Assembly (NCBI GenBank): GCA_024305745.1
Contig: JAHRBS010000007.1
Location: forward strand, 3,658,001-3,722,000
DNA from: Polyporus tsugae
Lineage: Eukaryota > Basidiomycota > Agaricomycetes > Polyporales > Polyporaceae
Direction: 5' to 3'
Length of the DNA stretch: 64,000 bases
In this document: positions 43,556 through 55,516 of the stretch, one piece after another
How the letters are laid out: each line of letters begins with the position of its first letter
Position numbering within the stretch: position 1 is the stretch's first letter
Position numbers and translations under genes: made by a program
The notes under the pieces: generated by a model
Database searches by the model: none
Told to the model about the DNA's origin: nothing
Seen by the model: the letters and a program-made list of their open reading frames with translations, nothing else

Positions 43556-43987
43556 GTGTGTGGTGTGGTCCGTAGATCGCTTGAAAAGTCGACTTTTGCC
43601 GACAAAGTCTTTTTCCTAAAGCGCCGAAAAAGCGTTTGTGCCGCTTTCGGCTTCCCCTCGGCGCCTTGTCCCCGCCTGGCTGGGGCCGCTCACCACCGCC
43701 GCCGTCCCTCGACGTTTCTCCCACCGTGGCCCACGATATCGAACCAATATCTGGCGTTCAGTATCGCTGAGATTATGCCGAACTTCGGGCCCGCCCCGAC
43801 GTCTGGGGGAAATCTCGAAGTCGGCGGCCCGGACATCTACGTCTCGACGTGTGGATCGCTTAAAGAAATTTCTCCTGATTTTTTCGCTTACCCCCCTAAG
43901 CGCACCACAGTCGTTCCACGGAGATTCTACGTGGATTCCACGTAGGGCACCACTGGAGAACCACACTGGAAATCTAACGTTCCCAAC
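43556..43987. repeat. older copy of the TIR element at 44568
   Basis: Direct repeat of 44586-44954. Shared blocks include GATCGCTT.AAAAGTC, AAGTCTTTTTC, CAGTATCGCTGAGATT, GGATCGCTTAAAGAAATTTC and GAGATTCTACGTGGATTC. The right end (ACACTGGAAATCTAACGTTC) matches the terminal repeat of the other copy, but the left end is degenerate. Several indels separate the copies, so it is older. Confidence 0.7.
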
Positions 43988-44091
43988 TTGCCAGCGATTC
44001 TGCTCGTTTTTGGTTGATTCTGATGTGGATTTTGGGATTCGCTTTTTGCGGACCCAGAATCACCATGTTTTTGCCTGCTCAATTTTAATTA

Positions 44092-44563
44092 GGGGCGGTC
44101 AGAGTAGGCGTTTCTACGACCGCTTTTTGGCCGTTGCTCGAGTGATTTTGTGAAAAATCGAAAACGTGAATCGTCCCAGAATCGGGCGCAAGTTTGACCG
44201 CCCCGCTTTTGCGACGATTAATCCAGAGCGCTAAAATCCGCTGCAACGAGCGTTTGAGGCCGGCCAGACTCCGTCAGAGAATCGAGGAGGCAAAAAACGG
44301 CGATTCTGGCTGCAGAAGCGACTCTGGAGTCGCTTCTGCAAAAAGGGCGTTTCTGGGTCGTTTCTGGCTAAGCGCCCGATTCCCGAATAAATCCGACCTC
44401 GATTCTCGCGAAAAGCGAATCCCTGAATCGACATCAGAATCAACCCAAAACGACCAGAATCGCCTACTCTGACCGCCCCTATTGTTGCAAAAGTGGGGCG
44501 GTCAAACTTAGGCCCGATTCTGGGATGATTCATGTTTTCGATTTTTCACAAAATCACTCGAAC
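44092..44563. repeat. interleaved inverted repeats with a central hairpin
   Basis: Arm A (about 44092-44110) GGGGCGGTCAGAGTAGGCG is inverted at about 44461-44479. Arm B (44136-44214), about 80 bp, is inverted at 44484-44563 with only a few mismatches. The order is A-B-A'-B', so the two pairs cross rather than nest. In the middle, 44311-44340 is a perfect 13-bp hairpin stem (TGCAGAAGCGACT) with a 4-nt loop. The motif GGGGCGGTCA occurs four times, twice in each orientation. Confidence 0.7.
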
Positions 44564-44567
44564 AGCG

Positions 44568-44955
44568 CAGAACATTAGTTTTCCAGTGTGTGGTGTGGTC
44601 TGGAGATCGCTTAAAAAGTCCGCCTTGAGCGATGAAGTCTTTTTCTAAAGCGTGCCCCTCGGCGCTGTGACTGGGGCCGCGCACCACGCCGCTGTCCCTC
44701 GATGTTTCGCCCACCGTGGCCGATATCGAGGCGATATCTGGCATTCAGTATCGCTGAGATTCTGCCGAACCCCTGGCCCGCCCCAACGGAATCTCAAAGT
44801 CGGCGGCCTGGACATCTACGCCTCGGCGTGAGGATCGCTTAAAGAAATTTCTCCTGATTTTTTTTCGCTTACCCCACCACAGTGGTTCCACAGAGATTCT
44901 ACGTGGATTCTACGTATGGCACACGTAGAGAACTACACTGGAAATCTAACGTTCC
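44568..44955. mobile_element. 388-bp non-autonomous TIR element
   Basis: Ends are inverted: left CAGAACATTAGTTTTCCAGT, right (reverse complement) GGAACGTTAGATTTCCAGTG. The 9-bp sequence CGAACAGCG flanks it directly on both sides (44559-44567 and 44956-44964) and looks like a target duplication. A duplication of 8-9 bp points to hAT- or Mutator-type transposition. No coding capacity. A relative lies at 43556-43987. Confidence 0.7.
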
Positions 44956-44964
44956 CGAACAGCG

Positions 44965-45432
44965 ACCAAAAAACGTCGTAGAAATGCTTACTCGTATGCG
45001 ATTTGGTTGGGGATTCGAGAAAACGATTCGGGAGGCGATTCGGGAGGAGGGAATTGCGTTGAATAGCCCCCCCCCCGAATTGCGATTCTGTGCACTCAAT
45101 TCCCTGTCCAGTGTCAACTCCCCTGCATCAACGCCCGCTTAACGGAATCGACGTCAGAATCCCGATTTCGAATCGCAGCCCGAATTTGCCTCTTGCAATG
45201 GGCATGGTCAAGGTACCCAAGGGATTCTGCGGGGTTTCCTCAACAACGAATCTTCCCGGAATCCCACGCCGAAATGCTCTTCGAACCGTCATAATTGACT
45301 ACCCTTATTCCCTCTTGCGTCTCCTTCATTTTCCAATTTGTCATTCGTCGCTGACGACCAACTTTTACCGAAGCGCGCCCATGTCCCTTCTACTCGCAGG
45401 GCCGCTGCCTCTTTGCAGACGCATGCAACTTC
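44965..45432. other. GATTC/GAATC-rich tract before the AAA+ gene
   Basis: Unusually many GATTC and GAATC pentamers, continuing from about 43990. A run of ten C lies near 45067-45076. The right end is presumably the AAA+ gene promoter, although no TATA box is evident. Confidence 0.5.
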
Positions 45433-48400
45433 ATGCACACCGTCACCATCCGGCAACCGGACAGCGTGGTGGGCTCTGACGATTCGGACCAGCCAGACTT
45501 TCGACTGGTCGTCGACTCGCCAACGCGGCCGAAGTCCGTGCGCTTCACGTCGCCGTCGAGATCGCCCCGCACGACAAGTTTGCTCCTGGCCCTTGGAGAT
45601 GTCATCCAGCACGAGGAAGAGGAAGAAGAATGGGACGAGGGAGAGTCGGGAGAGCTGGAGTCATTGTCCGGGGAGGGGTCGGAGGGGCGCACGAGTGAGG
45701 ACTCTGCATATGCTGAGCCTGCGGCTGCTCTGGGGGGGCCGAGAAGCAACGAGTTCACACTTCCCTCCCTTCATTCCGATGCACCGTCGGACAACTCCGC
45801 TCGGCCCTGGCCCATTCTCGGACTCAGCGACGATGCAAGCGGGCTGCTTCATCGTATTCCCTCCCCTTCCGGTCACCGTTCGCCGCATCTCCCGGAAGCT
45901 TCCATAACGGACGGGTCTGCCACTCTTGTGGACGGGATCTCCACGCGGTCGGGGAGTCCTGCTCGGGATTCAGCCGGCTTCGACGAGGAGGCTACGGTGA
46001 CGCGCTTGCGCCGCTCTATGACACCTGAAGATCCTCTGCATTCGAACCGCCAGTCTTTCAGCTCGGATTTTCAGGATTCTCCGGACGGTTCTGCGATTGT
46101 TTCGGACTACTTTGCGTCAAGGCGCGGATCTGAGGTCCCGGACCTCTGTGCGCCGTCAAGGCGAGAATCGTCACCGTCAAGACGAGCCTCCCTGATCCCC
46201 GATCCACACTCTCCCGCTCCTTCAACCACTAGCGCCGCGTCCATCGCACCGGAAGCTCTGCCTCTGCCACCCTCCCCATCTCCGTGTCTGTCTGCATCTG
46301 CCTCAGAGTTTCCCGACATTCAGCCACCCACAGGTTCACCGTCCACGGCCCCCTCGCGGCCGCCACCCTCGCCCCACAGAATCGCCAACAGTCATGCCTC
46401 CTCGTTCTCCTCGCACGACTCCCTATCATCCGTCCTCCTCTCCCCCATCGACCTTATCGGCGCGCGGCGAATCAGCTACACGAGCATCCCCGGCTCGCTC
46501 GAGCGCGGGGACTCGTTCGACTCCGGGTACGCAGAGGGCAGTGGTGTGCGGCGCTCGCCCCCCGGTCCCAGGCAGTCACGCACGCCGCGGCGCCTCTCCA
46601 CGCTGTCAATCCTCTCGTCGCCGTTCGGCTCGCCGTCTGCGCGGGCGCGGGGCGCGGTGGGCGTGGGCGGGCTGGGAGACGATGGGGTGCCCACGGCGTC
46701 TGCGCTGTTCTCGCCACGGTTCGGGGCGTTCCCAAGCGCTCTGGCTCACGATGCGCAGGAGGAGGCGCGGCACTCGAGGGACGGCAGCGTGGACTCGCAG
46801 CTGTTCTCCTGCGAGGATGATGATGCCGAGAGTCTGGCCGGGTTGCAGTTTGATGACGCGGCGACGGACGTCGAGATCCAGGTCCAGCGCCAGTCCTCGG
46901 CGTCTGAATTGTTTAGGGACGTCCTTGTGGAGCTGCAGGACTCGTCGCTGTTCAGCGCGGTGAACGTGTCGAATCAGGAGTACTTGGGTGTCGACGGGGA
47001 CCTGCTTCACGCGGGTGAGGCGTCGTTCGGGTCGGACGACTCGATGACGTCGCTGTACGACCAGTATTATACGCCCACCGTCCATTCTTCCGGGATCGTC
47101 GCGGACTTGGACGAGGAGGAAGGGCAGGAGGCGTCGCCGACGATGGTTATTGGGTCGTTCCCGCGGCATATGTCACGGGACTTGGAGCAGGAGTCGTCGC
47201 CTGTCGGGCTGCCCTCCGCGCAAGCTAAGGAAGAGTCGCCGCTGGATGATCGCCGCGTGTCCGAGGACGCTTTGGCTTATGATGGGTACTTGCAACCTGA
47301 GGAGACCTCACCGAGGATCGTCGCCGGCCTGCTGGAGTCATCTCCGAGGACTGTTGTGGCTTCGCAGGAGCCGTTGCCCCAGGTTTTTGCCGCCCCGCGG
47401 GAGCAGCTTCTTGTTGCCGAGCAGGAGCAGTCCGAGATGTTCATCACGTCGCAGAGCCAGTCACCCGAGAGCTCGGTGGCTTTGCAGGAGCGGTTGCCGG
47501 CCTGGAATGGGACGGGAGCCGACCCTGTGCCATCGAGCCCTGTGGAAGCGTACGCAGAGCCTTCGTTTCTCGCCTCAGATTTCTACGACGAGGTTTCATA
47601 CGTGGAGCCCAATGAACCTCCAGAAGACGTATCATTTCCCGCCGACGACTTCCAATATGCCGGTCGCAGCTCCACCCCGGTCCGCTCCCCCTCTATCGGT
47701 TCTTCCGTCTCCGAGGCACCTCGAGTCTTCTCCCCCATCCAAACCCGACCACCATCCTCCGCGTCCTCCGTCCAAGTCCCCAATTTCTCGCTACCCAATA
47801 GTGCTCGCAACTCTGTTGTCTTTGCCGCCCCTAGTCGTGCTGCTTCTCCTGCTGTGTCGGTGCCAGAGGACAATGTTCAAGAGAGCATCAGCCGGCCTTC
47901 CTCGTCTCTCAGTCAGCACAGTGCAGGACTGCGGCGACTCTCCTTGCAATCCGCCGCCTCGGTGCAGTCTTCGCATTCTTCGCAGTCTAGTTCGAAGAAG
48001 ATCCCTTTCGGGTTCCGGAACTCTATCTCAGACCGTTCGCAACTGCGACGGTGCGACAGCTTTCGTCACAGGCCTCCCCCTTTGCTGTCAATTGACAAAG
48101 CGGAGGAGGACTCCCAATCGCGGGCTGCGACACCCCTCTCCCCGGTCGAGGAGACACCATTGACCGAATCTCCACCACCATCATCTTCGAACTCTAGGCG
48201 TTTGAAACCTCTCCGTTTGGTAAGTCATGCTGCTGTCGCCTTACGTTGTAGCTAAATGCAGGTCGTGATCCGTAGTCCATGATTCTCAGTTCGCCTTCGT
48301 CTCCGCTTGGTTCTTCAATTCCTGCCTCAAGTATACCATCATTGACCACGGCTACCACTGCAACAACCGGTATGCCTTTCCAGTATATTTGCATTCTTAG

Positions 48401-51220
48401 ACTAATCGTGTCTTAGCATTCACACCATCCTCACCAACTGTATCATCAGCTTGCTCAATACCAAATAATAAACCGGTGCGTTCGACTTGAAAGGTGGAGA
48501 AACTCTCCTGACATATCGCCAATAGCTTTCGTCATCGCATGCTATACCTTCGCATATGCATAATATCACCGGGTCTTCGCAGCCTAGCTCTCCTTTGCAC
48601 ATTGATCCTGTTATCGCTTCTTTACGCTCTCAGTCTACATCCGCCCCAGAAACTCGTCCCCCCTCCTGGAACAACCGCTTCTCTCGCAAGTCACTCCTAC
48701 GGCGACATTCTCGTCACTATTCCTCCCTTGTCGAGGAACAGCAGCAACACCATGCTCGGTCGGAGAGTAGGCTCTCGGAGCCCGTCGACTCCTTTGACGA
48801 GCGCCAGGAAGACGAGTACTACGGGTACGAAGCTGCCGACCAAGCCGACGAAACCGTCCGCCGACCTGTCTCCGCAAATCCCTCCCACCCCCGCAGCCCT
48901 TCCATCTTCGCAGTCCAACAACAGACCATCCAACAGAAACGGCAGTCCGCAGTACCTGTTCGGCAATCACAACGGGAGTCCCTCCTGGTCGAATCTGTGC
49001 ATGCCATTGCGACGCCGCGCCCTACGCTCCTCTTCGCTCTCGCAAGCGACGACGTCGAGGAAGTCAGACGCGTCCTCGAGAGCGGCGAGGCAGGCGTCAA
49101 CGATGACGTCGGCCCTCAATCCGCACTCGCGTTCACCCTCTCCAATCCCCAGCTGAAGAATAAGACGGAGATGGTGAAGCTCCTTCTGGCCTACGGCGCC
49201 GACACCTCTGTGCTGCACGACCCCGAGGAAGAAGAGCGTGAAGAGTCGACGTCCCGAAGAGGCTCGGGCCGCTTGTCCAAGTTGTTGGAGAATGTCGACC
49301 CTGCAACGCGGTGAGTGCTCGCACAGCGCGGTACCGTAATAGACATGTGGAACTGAGCGATTGTTTTGGTGTTGCCCGCGCACAGGTACTACATCGAGCG
49401 CGCAGATTCGCCCCAGACGCGTCGCGCCTCCGCGCTGATCCACAGGTCGTACTTCCGCCCGCTGACGCGGGTCCGCTACGATCTGATCGGGCAAGACCGA
49501 GTGCTCGAGCAACTGTTCCGCGTTTTGAGCATGCCGTCGATGGCACCTATCGTTGTTCTGCTGTGTGGTGAGTTGGGGAGGCCAGATGAAGCCTGCATCA
49601 TAATTGCGGTAGCTGAAAGGCGTTGTTTGCAGGGCCTAGCGGGCATGGCAAGAGTCTGCTCGCGCGCAAGTGTGAGTACCTATTGGCTTACCGGCGGTTA
49701 TTGTGTTGTCTGACTTGCTGGCCCACTGCGCACAGTCGGGTCTCTCCTCGAAGTGCCAACACACACCGTCAACATGACGACTCTGCAGAACACGGGCGAC
49801 ATATGGAAGAGCCATTCCATCGCTCCGTACGGGGTGCGTGTCCTACCTTTGCAGAGCGTTCCCACGTATACTCACAAAGTTCCAGGAACCGTCAAACCAC
49901 TCGCTCAAAGAGTTCTTGATTGAGAACGAGGGCAAACGTTGTGTTGTTGTGCTCGATGTTCGTGTTCGTCTTTTGATTGATAGTCGCGTGCACTGAACAG
50001 TTTCAATGTATAGGAGATCGAGAAGACCCAGGACGAGAAGATTCTGTCGTCTTTGTTGATGCCATGGGAGTATGGTGAGTCCAAGGGTGCGACGTAATAT
50101 CAACACCGGTCATTTATGTATCCTCTTTCGCAGGCCGCTGCTCCTTCGAGGCTGGGTACCGACACGTTGATGTGTCAAAAGTGATCTGGCTGGGCACATC
50201 CAACATCGGTCACGATCTGGTCTTTGAGCATCAGGATAAACGTCCTACACCGGAAGCACAACTTTCTCGCGAGGAGTACATCGACCTTATGGCTCTACTC
50301 CGCCCTCGCGCATCGGATCGGCTTGGGGTGCGTACTTAGCTTCTGCGAGCGCAGCAAAGCCCTTGTTACCAGTGACTGATGTTGATCGGCTTTTGCGTGC
50401 GTTTTTACGTGTAGCCCTCCCTACTCTCGCGTGTCACCGCCGTTCTGCCGTTCGTCGCGTTCACGGCGGACGAGAAGATGGCCTTGGCTGCCGAGGCGTT
50501 GCACGCTCTGGTTGGGGAGTCGGTGATGGATATGCCGCCGGCGACGCGGGACCTGATCGTGCGGACGTCCCTCAACTCGTACAGTAGACACCCTCTTAAC
50601 GCATACTTCTCATAACGCATAACCCCTTATAACGCATGGCTCGAGGCCTTTCCCGACTTGGGGAAGGGGGGAAAACGCATAATCCCCTGATAACGCATAC
50701 GCATACCCCTTCGGGCCGGGATAAAGGCATACCTGGACGTTATGTAATTTCAATTGTTGGGCACATACGGTGCTGCGGTTGAATAAAATTGTTCCTTAAT
50801 CCCCTGTCGCTCCTCCCTATGGCCCCGAAAGCGATCGAAATCCTCAAAAGAGGGCTTAAGGTCCTAGAAGCCACTTTTGCATTGCGAAAATCTCAACTCC
50901 TTGCTCGTCGCGCCGAGAACAAATCGATTATGGTCCCTACTGAAATCACTGACTTCTTTGCACGTACTAGATAGACTAGTCTAGTTAGACCACCTATGTA
51001 CGAACGACTCCACCACATGGTGGGCGCCTATAATCAGAAGTCTCGTCCCTTGGTGGGCGCCTAATATCGACGCCTCCCATAACCCATGACCCCTAATAAC
51101 ACATACCACGGACCCCTTCCCGAGGGGTATGCGTTAAGAGGGTGTCTACTGTACATCCCATCCGAGGGCGCGCGATCGCTGTATCGCGCAGTCTCGACCC
51201 TTTTGTTGGACACTATTTGA
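45433..51220 (+). CDS. large disordered-ankyrin-AAA+ (ClpB-like) protein, 3' end disrupted by a MITE
   Basis: Exon 1 (45433 to about 48221) encodes some 930 residues of Ser/Pro/Glu-rich, probably disordered sequence with no domain. Short exons add more Ser-rich sequence, then ankyrin-like repeats (RPTLLFALASDDVEEVRRVL; EMVKLLLAYGADTSVLHD). The AAA+ domain follows over many short exons: YDLIGQDRVLEQLFRVL, Walker A GPSGHGKSLLARK, Walker B RCVVVLDEIEK, sensor 1 VIWLGTSN, and RPRASDRLG with the likely arginine finger, then ALVGESVMDMPPATRDLIVR. It fits the AAA_2/ClpB group, likely a nuclear or cytosolic unfoldase-like ATPase. The 570-bp MITE at 50582 splits the final exon after SLNSY; the remaining codons (IPSEGARSLYRAVSTLLLDT and I, then TGA) resume at 51154. 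The interrupted gene would read about ten foreign residues and stop. One gene or two (a break near 48250) is not settled. Confidence 0.78.
50582..51151. mobile_element. 570-bp pogo/Tc1-like MITE, copy 2, inside the AAA+ gene
   Basis: Same length and, by eye, the same sequence as copy 1 at 12960-13529, in the same orientation, with TA at 50580-50581 and 51152-51153. The host sequence reads on perfectly when the element and one TA are removed (codons TCG TAC ATC CCA), so the insertion site is exact. Because the copies look undiverged, insertion is recent on this scale. The internal 51-residue frame (ATG near 50819) is kept. Confidence 0.92.
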
Positions 51221-51889
51221 CGGACATCGGCTATCCGCCTGTTCTTCCTGGTCTCAACACAAGAACCGGATGCAGGCAATACTCACTTCTGACGGAAGCA
51301 AGCCTCTTCCCACAGGACCGCTTAGTGACTCCATCCTCATATCAGGATGGACGACGGACGCAACCCTGCAAACTGTGGGCATTAGGTTGGTGGCGGGATC
51401 TATCAAGGAGGACGGGCGCGTCGGGGACCTTGGATGGGCAAATGCAGCTTCCAGGTACGGGCCAGTGAGGGGACCCCAGGGAGCGTTGACATATGTGTAG
51501 GTACTTCCCACCACGGTATCACGTTGTAACTACCTACAGTGACCGGTCGACATGGCAACGCCCCCCTGTAACCGCAGGGCGGTCACATCCAACAGCCCCG
51601 ATAATTTTTATCATTACACAGACTGTACCAGGACTGTACTGGCTGCAGTGACCGGGGGCTGATGTGTTTTCATCTTTGTGCCTGAAACCTGGAAGATGAC
51701 CGAGTCGGGAGTCGGCATAAGGTGGACGTTGATGGACATGGACAGCCCCCAACAGAATGTGATGCCATCGCGGTCACATATAGTCCTTCATTTCTGTTCC
51801 AATACGCCTTTGCGCTTCTGCTCTCTCCGTTCCCTCTCTTCCCCTCCCCCCTCCCTCCCTTTTCGTTCTTTTCTTCTTTTCTTGTATTA
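51221..51889. other. intergenic between AAA+ and SH3 genes
   Basis: No gene found. The last 100 bp form a pyrimidine-rich leader typical of fungal promoters. Confidence 0.45.
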
Positions 51890-52891
51890 ATGGCTATTAT
51901 TGCTTCTCATCTTGCCCGCGCCGTCCAGCGCGACCTCCAACCCAACAAGGCCGTCCGCAACATCCTTCCTCGCCAGACCCCCACGACAGAAGATGGACAA
52001 CCAATCGTGAACCCCCTTCCCGTCTCTGTTAGGGTGTTGACGGCCTTGTTTGTGGTCCTTGGAGTGTTGGTGTTGGGTGAGTGATTCTCCAAACGTGAGA
52101 CCTGGACTCTAGTGACGCTTGAACGCAATGAACCAGGCATAATTACATGGCGGATTGTCGTCTGGAAGCGGCGCAAGACTTTGACCGCATCCCAGCAATA
52201 CCGCCAGGGCAACTTTAGCCCAAGCGAGAAGATCAGACCGATCGGGGAGGGAAGGCCAATGGAAAAGCAGGAGATTCTCGTCATCCTCCCCATGGAACCG
52301 CCCCAGAGTGTGCCGGCTTCATCCGCCAAGTGGAAGCCGCAGATTCCTCGGGCGCTCGAGAGCTCGACCGTCGTCGATGTCAAGGTGTCGCCGGCTGAGG
52401 CCGCCAGGTCTCCTCCCCCGACCTACACCGTTTCCCGTCCCCGTTCCCGCTCCCCCTCTACCTCCCCCCCACGCCCGCCCGCATTGAAACTTCCCATCGT
52501 CACGGTATCGAACGAGAACAGCACCCTTGGTGTCCCCAACATGCCCTCCCCCGTCCCGAGCCCGCGCCGCACGTCTTCGTTTATGAAGGACGCACCTGAG
52601 GCGAACCTCAAGCCAAAGGCGTCGCTTAAAGGCCAAAAGAACCCGCGCAAGATGCTTGTGGAGCACACCTTTATCCCATCCCTCGCCGATGAGCTTTCCA
52701 TCAAAGTGGGCGAGGTCCTCACCATGCTCGAGGAGTACGAGGACGAGTGGTGCCTTGTCGAGCGCATCGGGTCGCGCTCTGCCGAGCGCGGCGTCGTGCC
52801 GCGCTTCTGTCTGAGGGAGCGCCCCCGCGCCCACAAACGCGACAAGTCCTCGTCCTCCGTCAGGAGCGGCACGAGCGCAAGGGCGCAGTGA
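51890..52891 (+). CDS. membrane-anchored SH3 protein, Fus1-like layout
   Basis: Two exons. ATG at 51890 starts MAIIASHLARAVQRDLQPNK; a membrane helix (VRVLTALFVVLGVLVLGIIT) crosses the only intron and is followed by the basic stop-transfer WRIVVWKRRK. A Ser/Pro-rich cytoplasmic region has candidate SH3 ligands (SPPPTYTVSRPRSRSPST, SPPRPP). The C-terminal SH3 domain shows VEHTFIPSLADELSIKVGEV, LTMLEEYEDEWCLVERIG and RGVVPRFCL (the ALYDY, W and P positions are present in altered form). The short N-terminal outside part, single helix and C-terminal SH3 copy the plan of yeast Fus1, which works in cell fusion; other fungal TM-SH3 proteins share it, so the exact role is open. Confidence 0.85.
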
Positions 52892-53327
52892 GCACGCAGA
52901 ACGTCAGTTCCAGCTTGATCACGACTTTGTCAACGGCCTTGCCTTGACGATCCGCGTAGTTCATCTCTCTCACCTGGCCCCCCTGCCTCGACTCGCCCGC
53001 ATCGACCAACCCCAGCTTTCCTCCCTCCCATTACCCTCCTCGACTACACCTGACCACCCCGACCTTGCCCACGTTCTCCGGAGCGCGCAGACTGGTCACG
53101 ACACCACCTTACCCTAGTCACTCGTTATTCCGTTTTTAAAGTATTTATTACCTTATCCTTCCACCTTTGTACGTCCACCGTTCCTTACCCGTTTATTTCG
53201 TCGCTGACCCTCCACCAAATTCCCCAGCACTTCTCATCGGACCCGCTTACGCCTTTGTCATTTGCCTCTATCATCTTTGCGCGCGTCCGCGCTGCGCGAC
53301 TGTTATTTATCGACGGTCTGCCACTAG

Positions 53328-53350
53328 CACACACACACACTCTCTCTCTC
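53328..53350. repeat. AC/TC dinucleotide microsatellite
   Basis: About seven AC units run straight into five TC units, followed by a further short CA run. Confidence 0.7.
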
Positions 53351-54066
53351 CCCCACACACAGAGATCCCCCGGAACACCCGCATTGCAACCCCGTTGGCG
53401 ACGCAGGTGCGCGCGCACGGCTGGCTGCAACGCAGTGCGGTGCGGTTTTTCGACATCCGTTTCCTCCGTCTTGCTAGTCAGATCCGGCGCTTTTCTCCCT
53501 TGTATCCACCGCTCACAGTGGTCGCTCATCCTCCATGGTCGTTATCTGAGTATTTAGTATCAGGACTCTGCCCGCCGTACTACTTCTATATGTATTGTAT
53601 GTACGGTATACCGTATACATGCCCGAATGTATTGAAAAAAAATACACAGAACACACACAGAATCGAATCGACGCAGAGTCCGGATCAGCTGGGTCAGCCT
53701 GAGTCCTGCATTGAACTGTATCATGTATGCCCTGCGATCGCTGTTCGTGCGCCGTGTATACGCTATGTTGGCGTGCAGTGGACTCGAACTTGCACCGAAA
53801 GAAGGAATTCCAGATTCTAGATCCACGACCACAGCCGCGCGGAAATCGCGGGCAGACTGGTATGTACATAAGGTAGGCCCAGATTCCACACCTTGTGACA
53901 GCGTGACGAGACGTTTCCGCTGCTCCTCTGCCCTTCGTCCCTCCCTCCCCTGGGCTCAAATTGACTTCAGATTTTGCCAGGATAGTCCCGAGACCACCTC
54001 CGCGACATCGCGCAGGTTTATCGGCCTGGGGATGGGCGAACGGAAGGAAAAAGAGACCTTGCTCAG

Positions 54067-54083
54067 CACGTGATTATCACGTG
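54067..54083. promoter_or_regulatory. double CACGTG palindrome
   Basis: CACGTGATTATCACGTG is a 17-bp palindrome about a single centre base, holding two E-box sites. It stands over 1 kb from either neighbouring gene, so a regulatory role is uncertain. Confidence 0.25.
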
Positions 54084-55516
54084 ATAGGTGTGGAATCTGA
54101 ACTGGGCCTACCTTACCACGTACGTAGTATGGACCCCATCGATATCGCAAGGCCGAGGATCTGCATGCGCAAAGTCGAGCTCGAGCCCTCCGCGGGCGAG
54201 GTGACACTACTTCGACCGTGTGTTCTGCGGCGAACGTCCACTGGCAGCGGTCGCGCGGTCTGATCGCAGATCCTCGCTGCATGCAAATAACACGAGGATC
54301 CACAAGTCAGCTGTTGGCAGCGTATATTATATGTACACAGTACCGTGACAATAAGCCCAAAGCCGGGCGGACAGTGGTTAAATTCGTGTGTCATTCTGTG
54401 CATGCCGGCATGAGATCAACAGTACTATGTAGTAGTAATTAAGTAAGTATGTTATGGAGCCTGATCCCGCCCACCTGGCACGCCGGGAAGAAACCAGTCG
54501 GTGCAGAGCCGGCCGTATTAAGACAACATGGCACATGCACACAGTGTGACGCAACTTGAACGCGAGGAGGTGCGAGGAGGCCGGAAAGCATCCATCGCCG
54601 GCTAATAACGCCTCTCTACCGACGCGGGAGAAGCGTGCATCCTGAACGTGAACCTTCCATGTCGATGTCATGTCATACTGTACCCCCCGGGGCGCCGCGC
54701 CTCATACTATTTAGTATTACCTGTCCAGCCATCCGATCCCTAGACTCGCACTGCAGGGACGGGCGCATCAATGTGCGGGAGGGTCGGACGTTGGTCCGAG
54801 TTGAGTATGGTCTTTGTGGCGGAATGCACCTCCAAGAAGCCAGGAATCTGGGAAGCGGCATCTTTACTACTTCCGAGTCGGGTCAGCCTAGTACCACAGC
54901 GGAGGCCTGGTTTGGGCTTTCTTGACGCAGTACATGGGCCATGTCTAGAAGATGCACTTAATGACGAGGTCATTCCGAACAGAGAGCCAAAGCTCCTTCC
55001 ATTCGTAATTTCAGCCAGCGAGTTATGCATTCCCTGGTCATCCACGCTATTACCAGGAACACCACACGTTAGCGTATGTATGCTATAGCCACATGAACAT
55101 TATCCAGACATACCAGACCAACTGTGGTGACATAGATACGCTCCTTGTCCGGTTACGCATGGGCGTACGTTGGGGTTTTTCCAGGAATGCTCGCATATGC
55201 AATAGCCAAGACGGATAAGCAGAAAAAGGTATGCTATTATAAACGAGCGTAGAGGCACAGAGGCAATACCAGACAACACAGAGTAAGAGGCACTATACGA
55301 CGGCCGACCACGGCCACAGCCACAACCAACATCCAATGCCAAAACGCAGGAGTAGGAGTAGGATCGGGACAGGATAGATCATCAACAACAACGAGCGTTC
55401 GCGTTCAGCGGCAGCAGTCAGGGCGAGCGAAGGGGAATTCCAACTGGGGGGTATCACGTCCGCGCACAAGGCGACGGTCAAAACGAGGATACGCAGGGGG
55501 TTTTGCGCCTGCGCGT

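Larger units (their letters stand above)
52892..55516. other. 2.6-kb gene-poor stretch
   Basis: No gene identified on either strand. The longest frames (for example 53167-53820) are Pro/Thr/Arg-rich chance frames. It holds the 3' flank of the SH3 gene, an AC/TC microsatellite near 53328-53350, and a CACGTG palindrome at 54067-54083. Confidence 0.45.

Noticed and set aside
53167..53820. 217-residue plus-strand open frame near the microsatellite
   Set aside because: Composition follows base bias, the microsatellite runs through it, and there is no domain or splice continuity.
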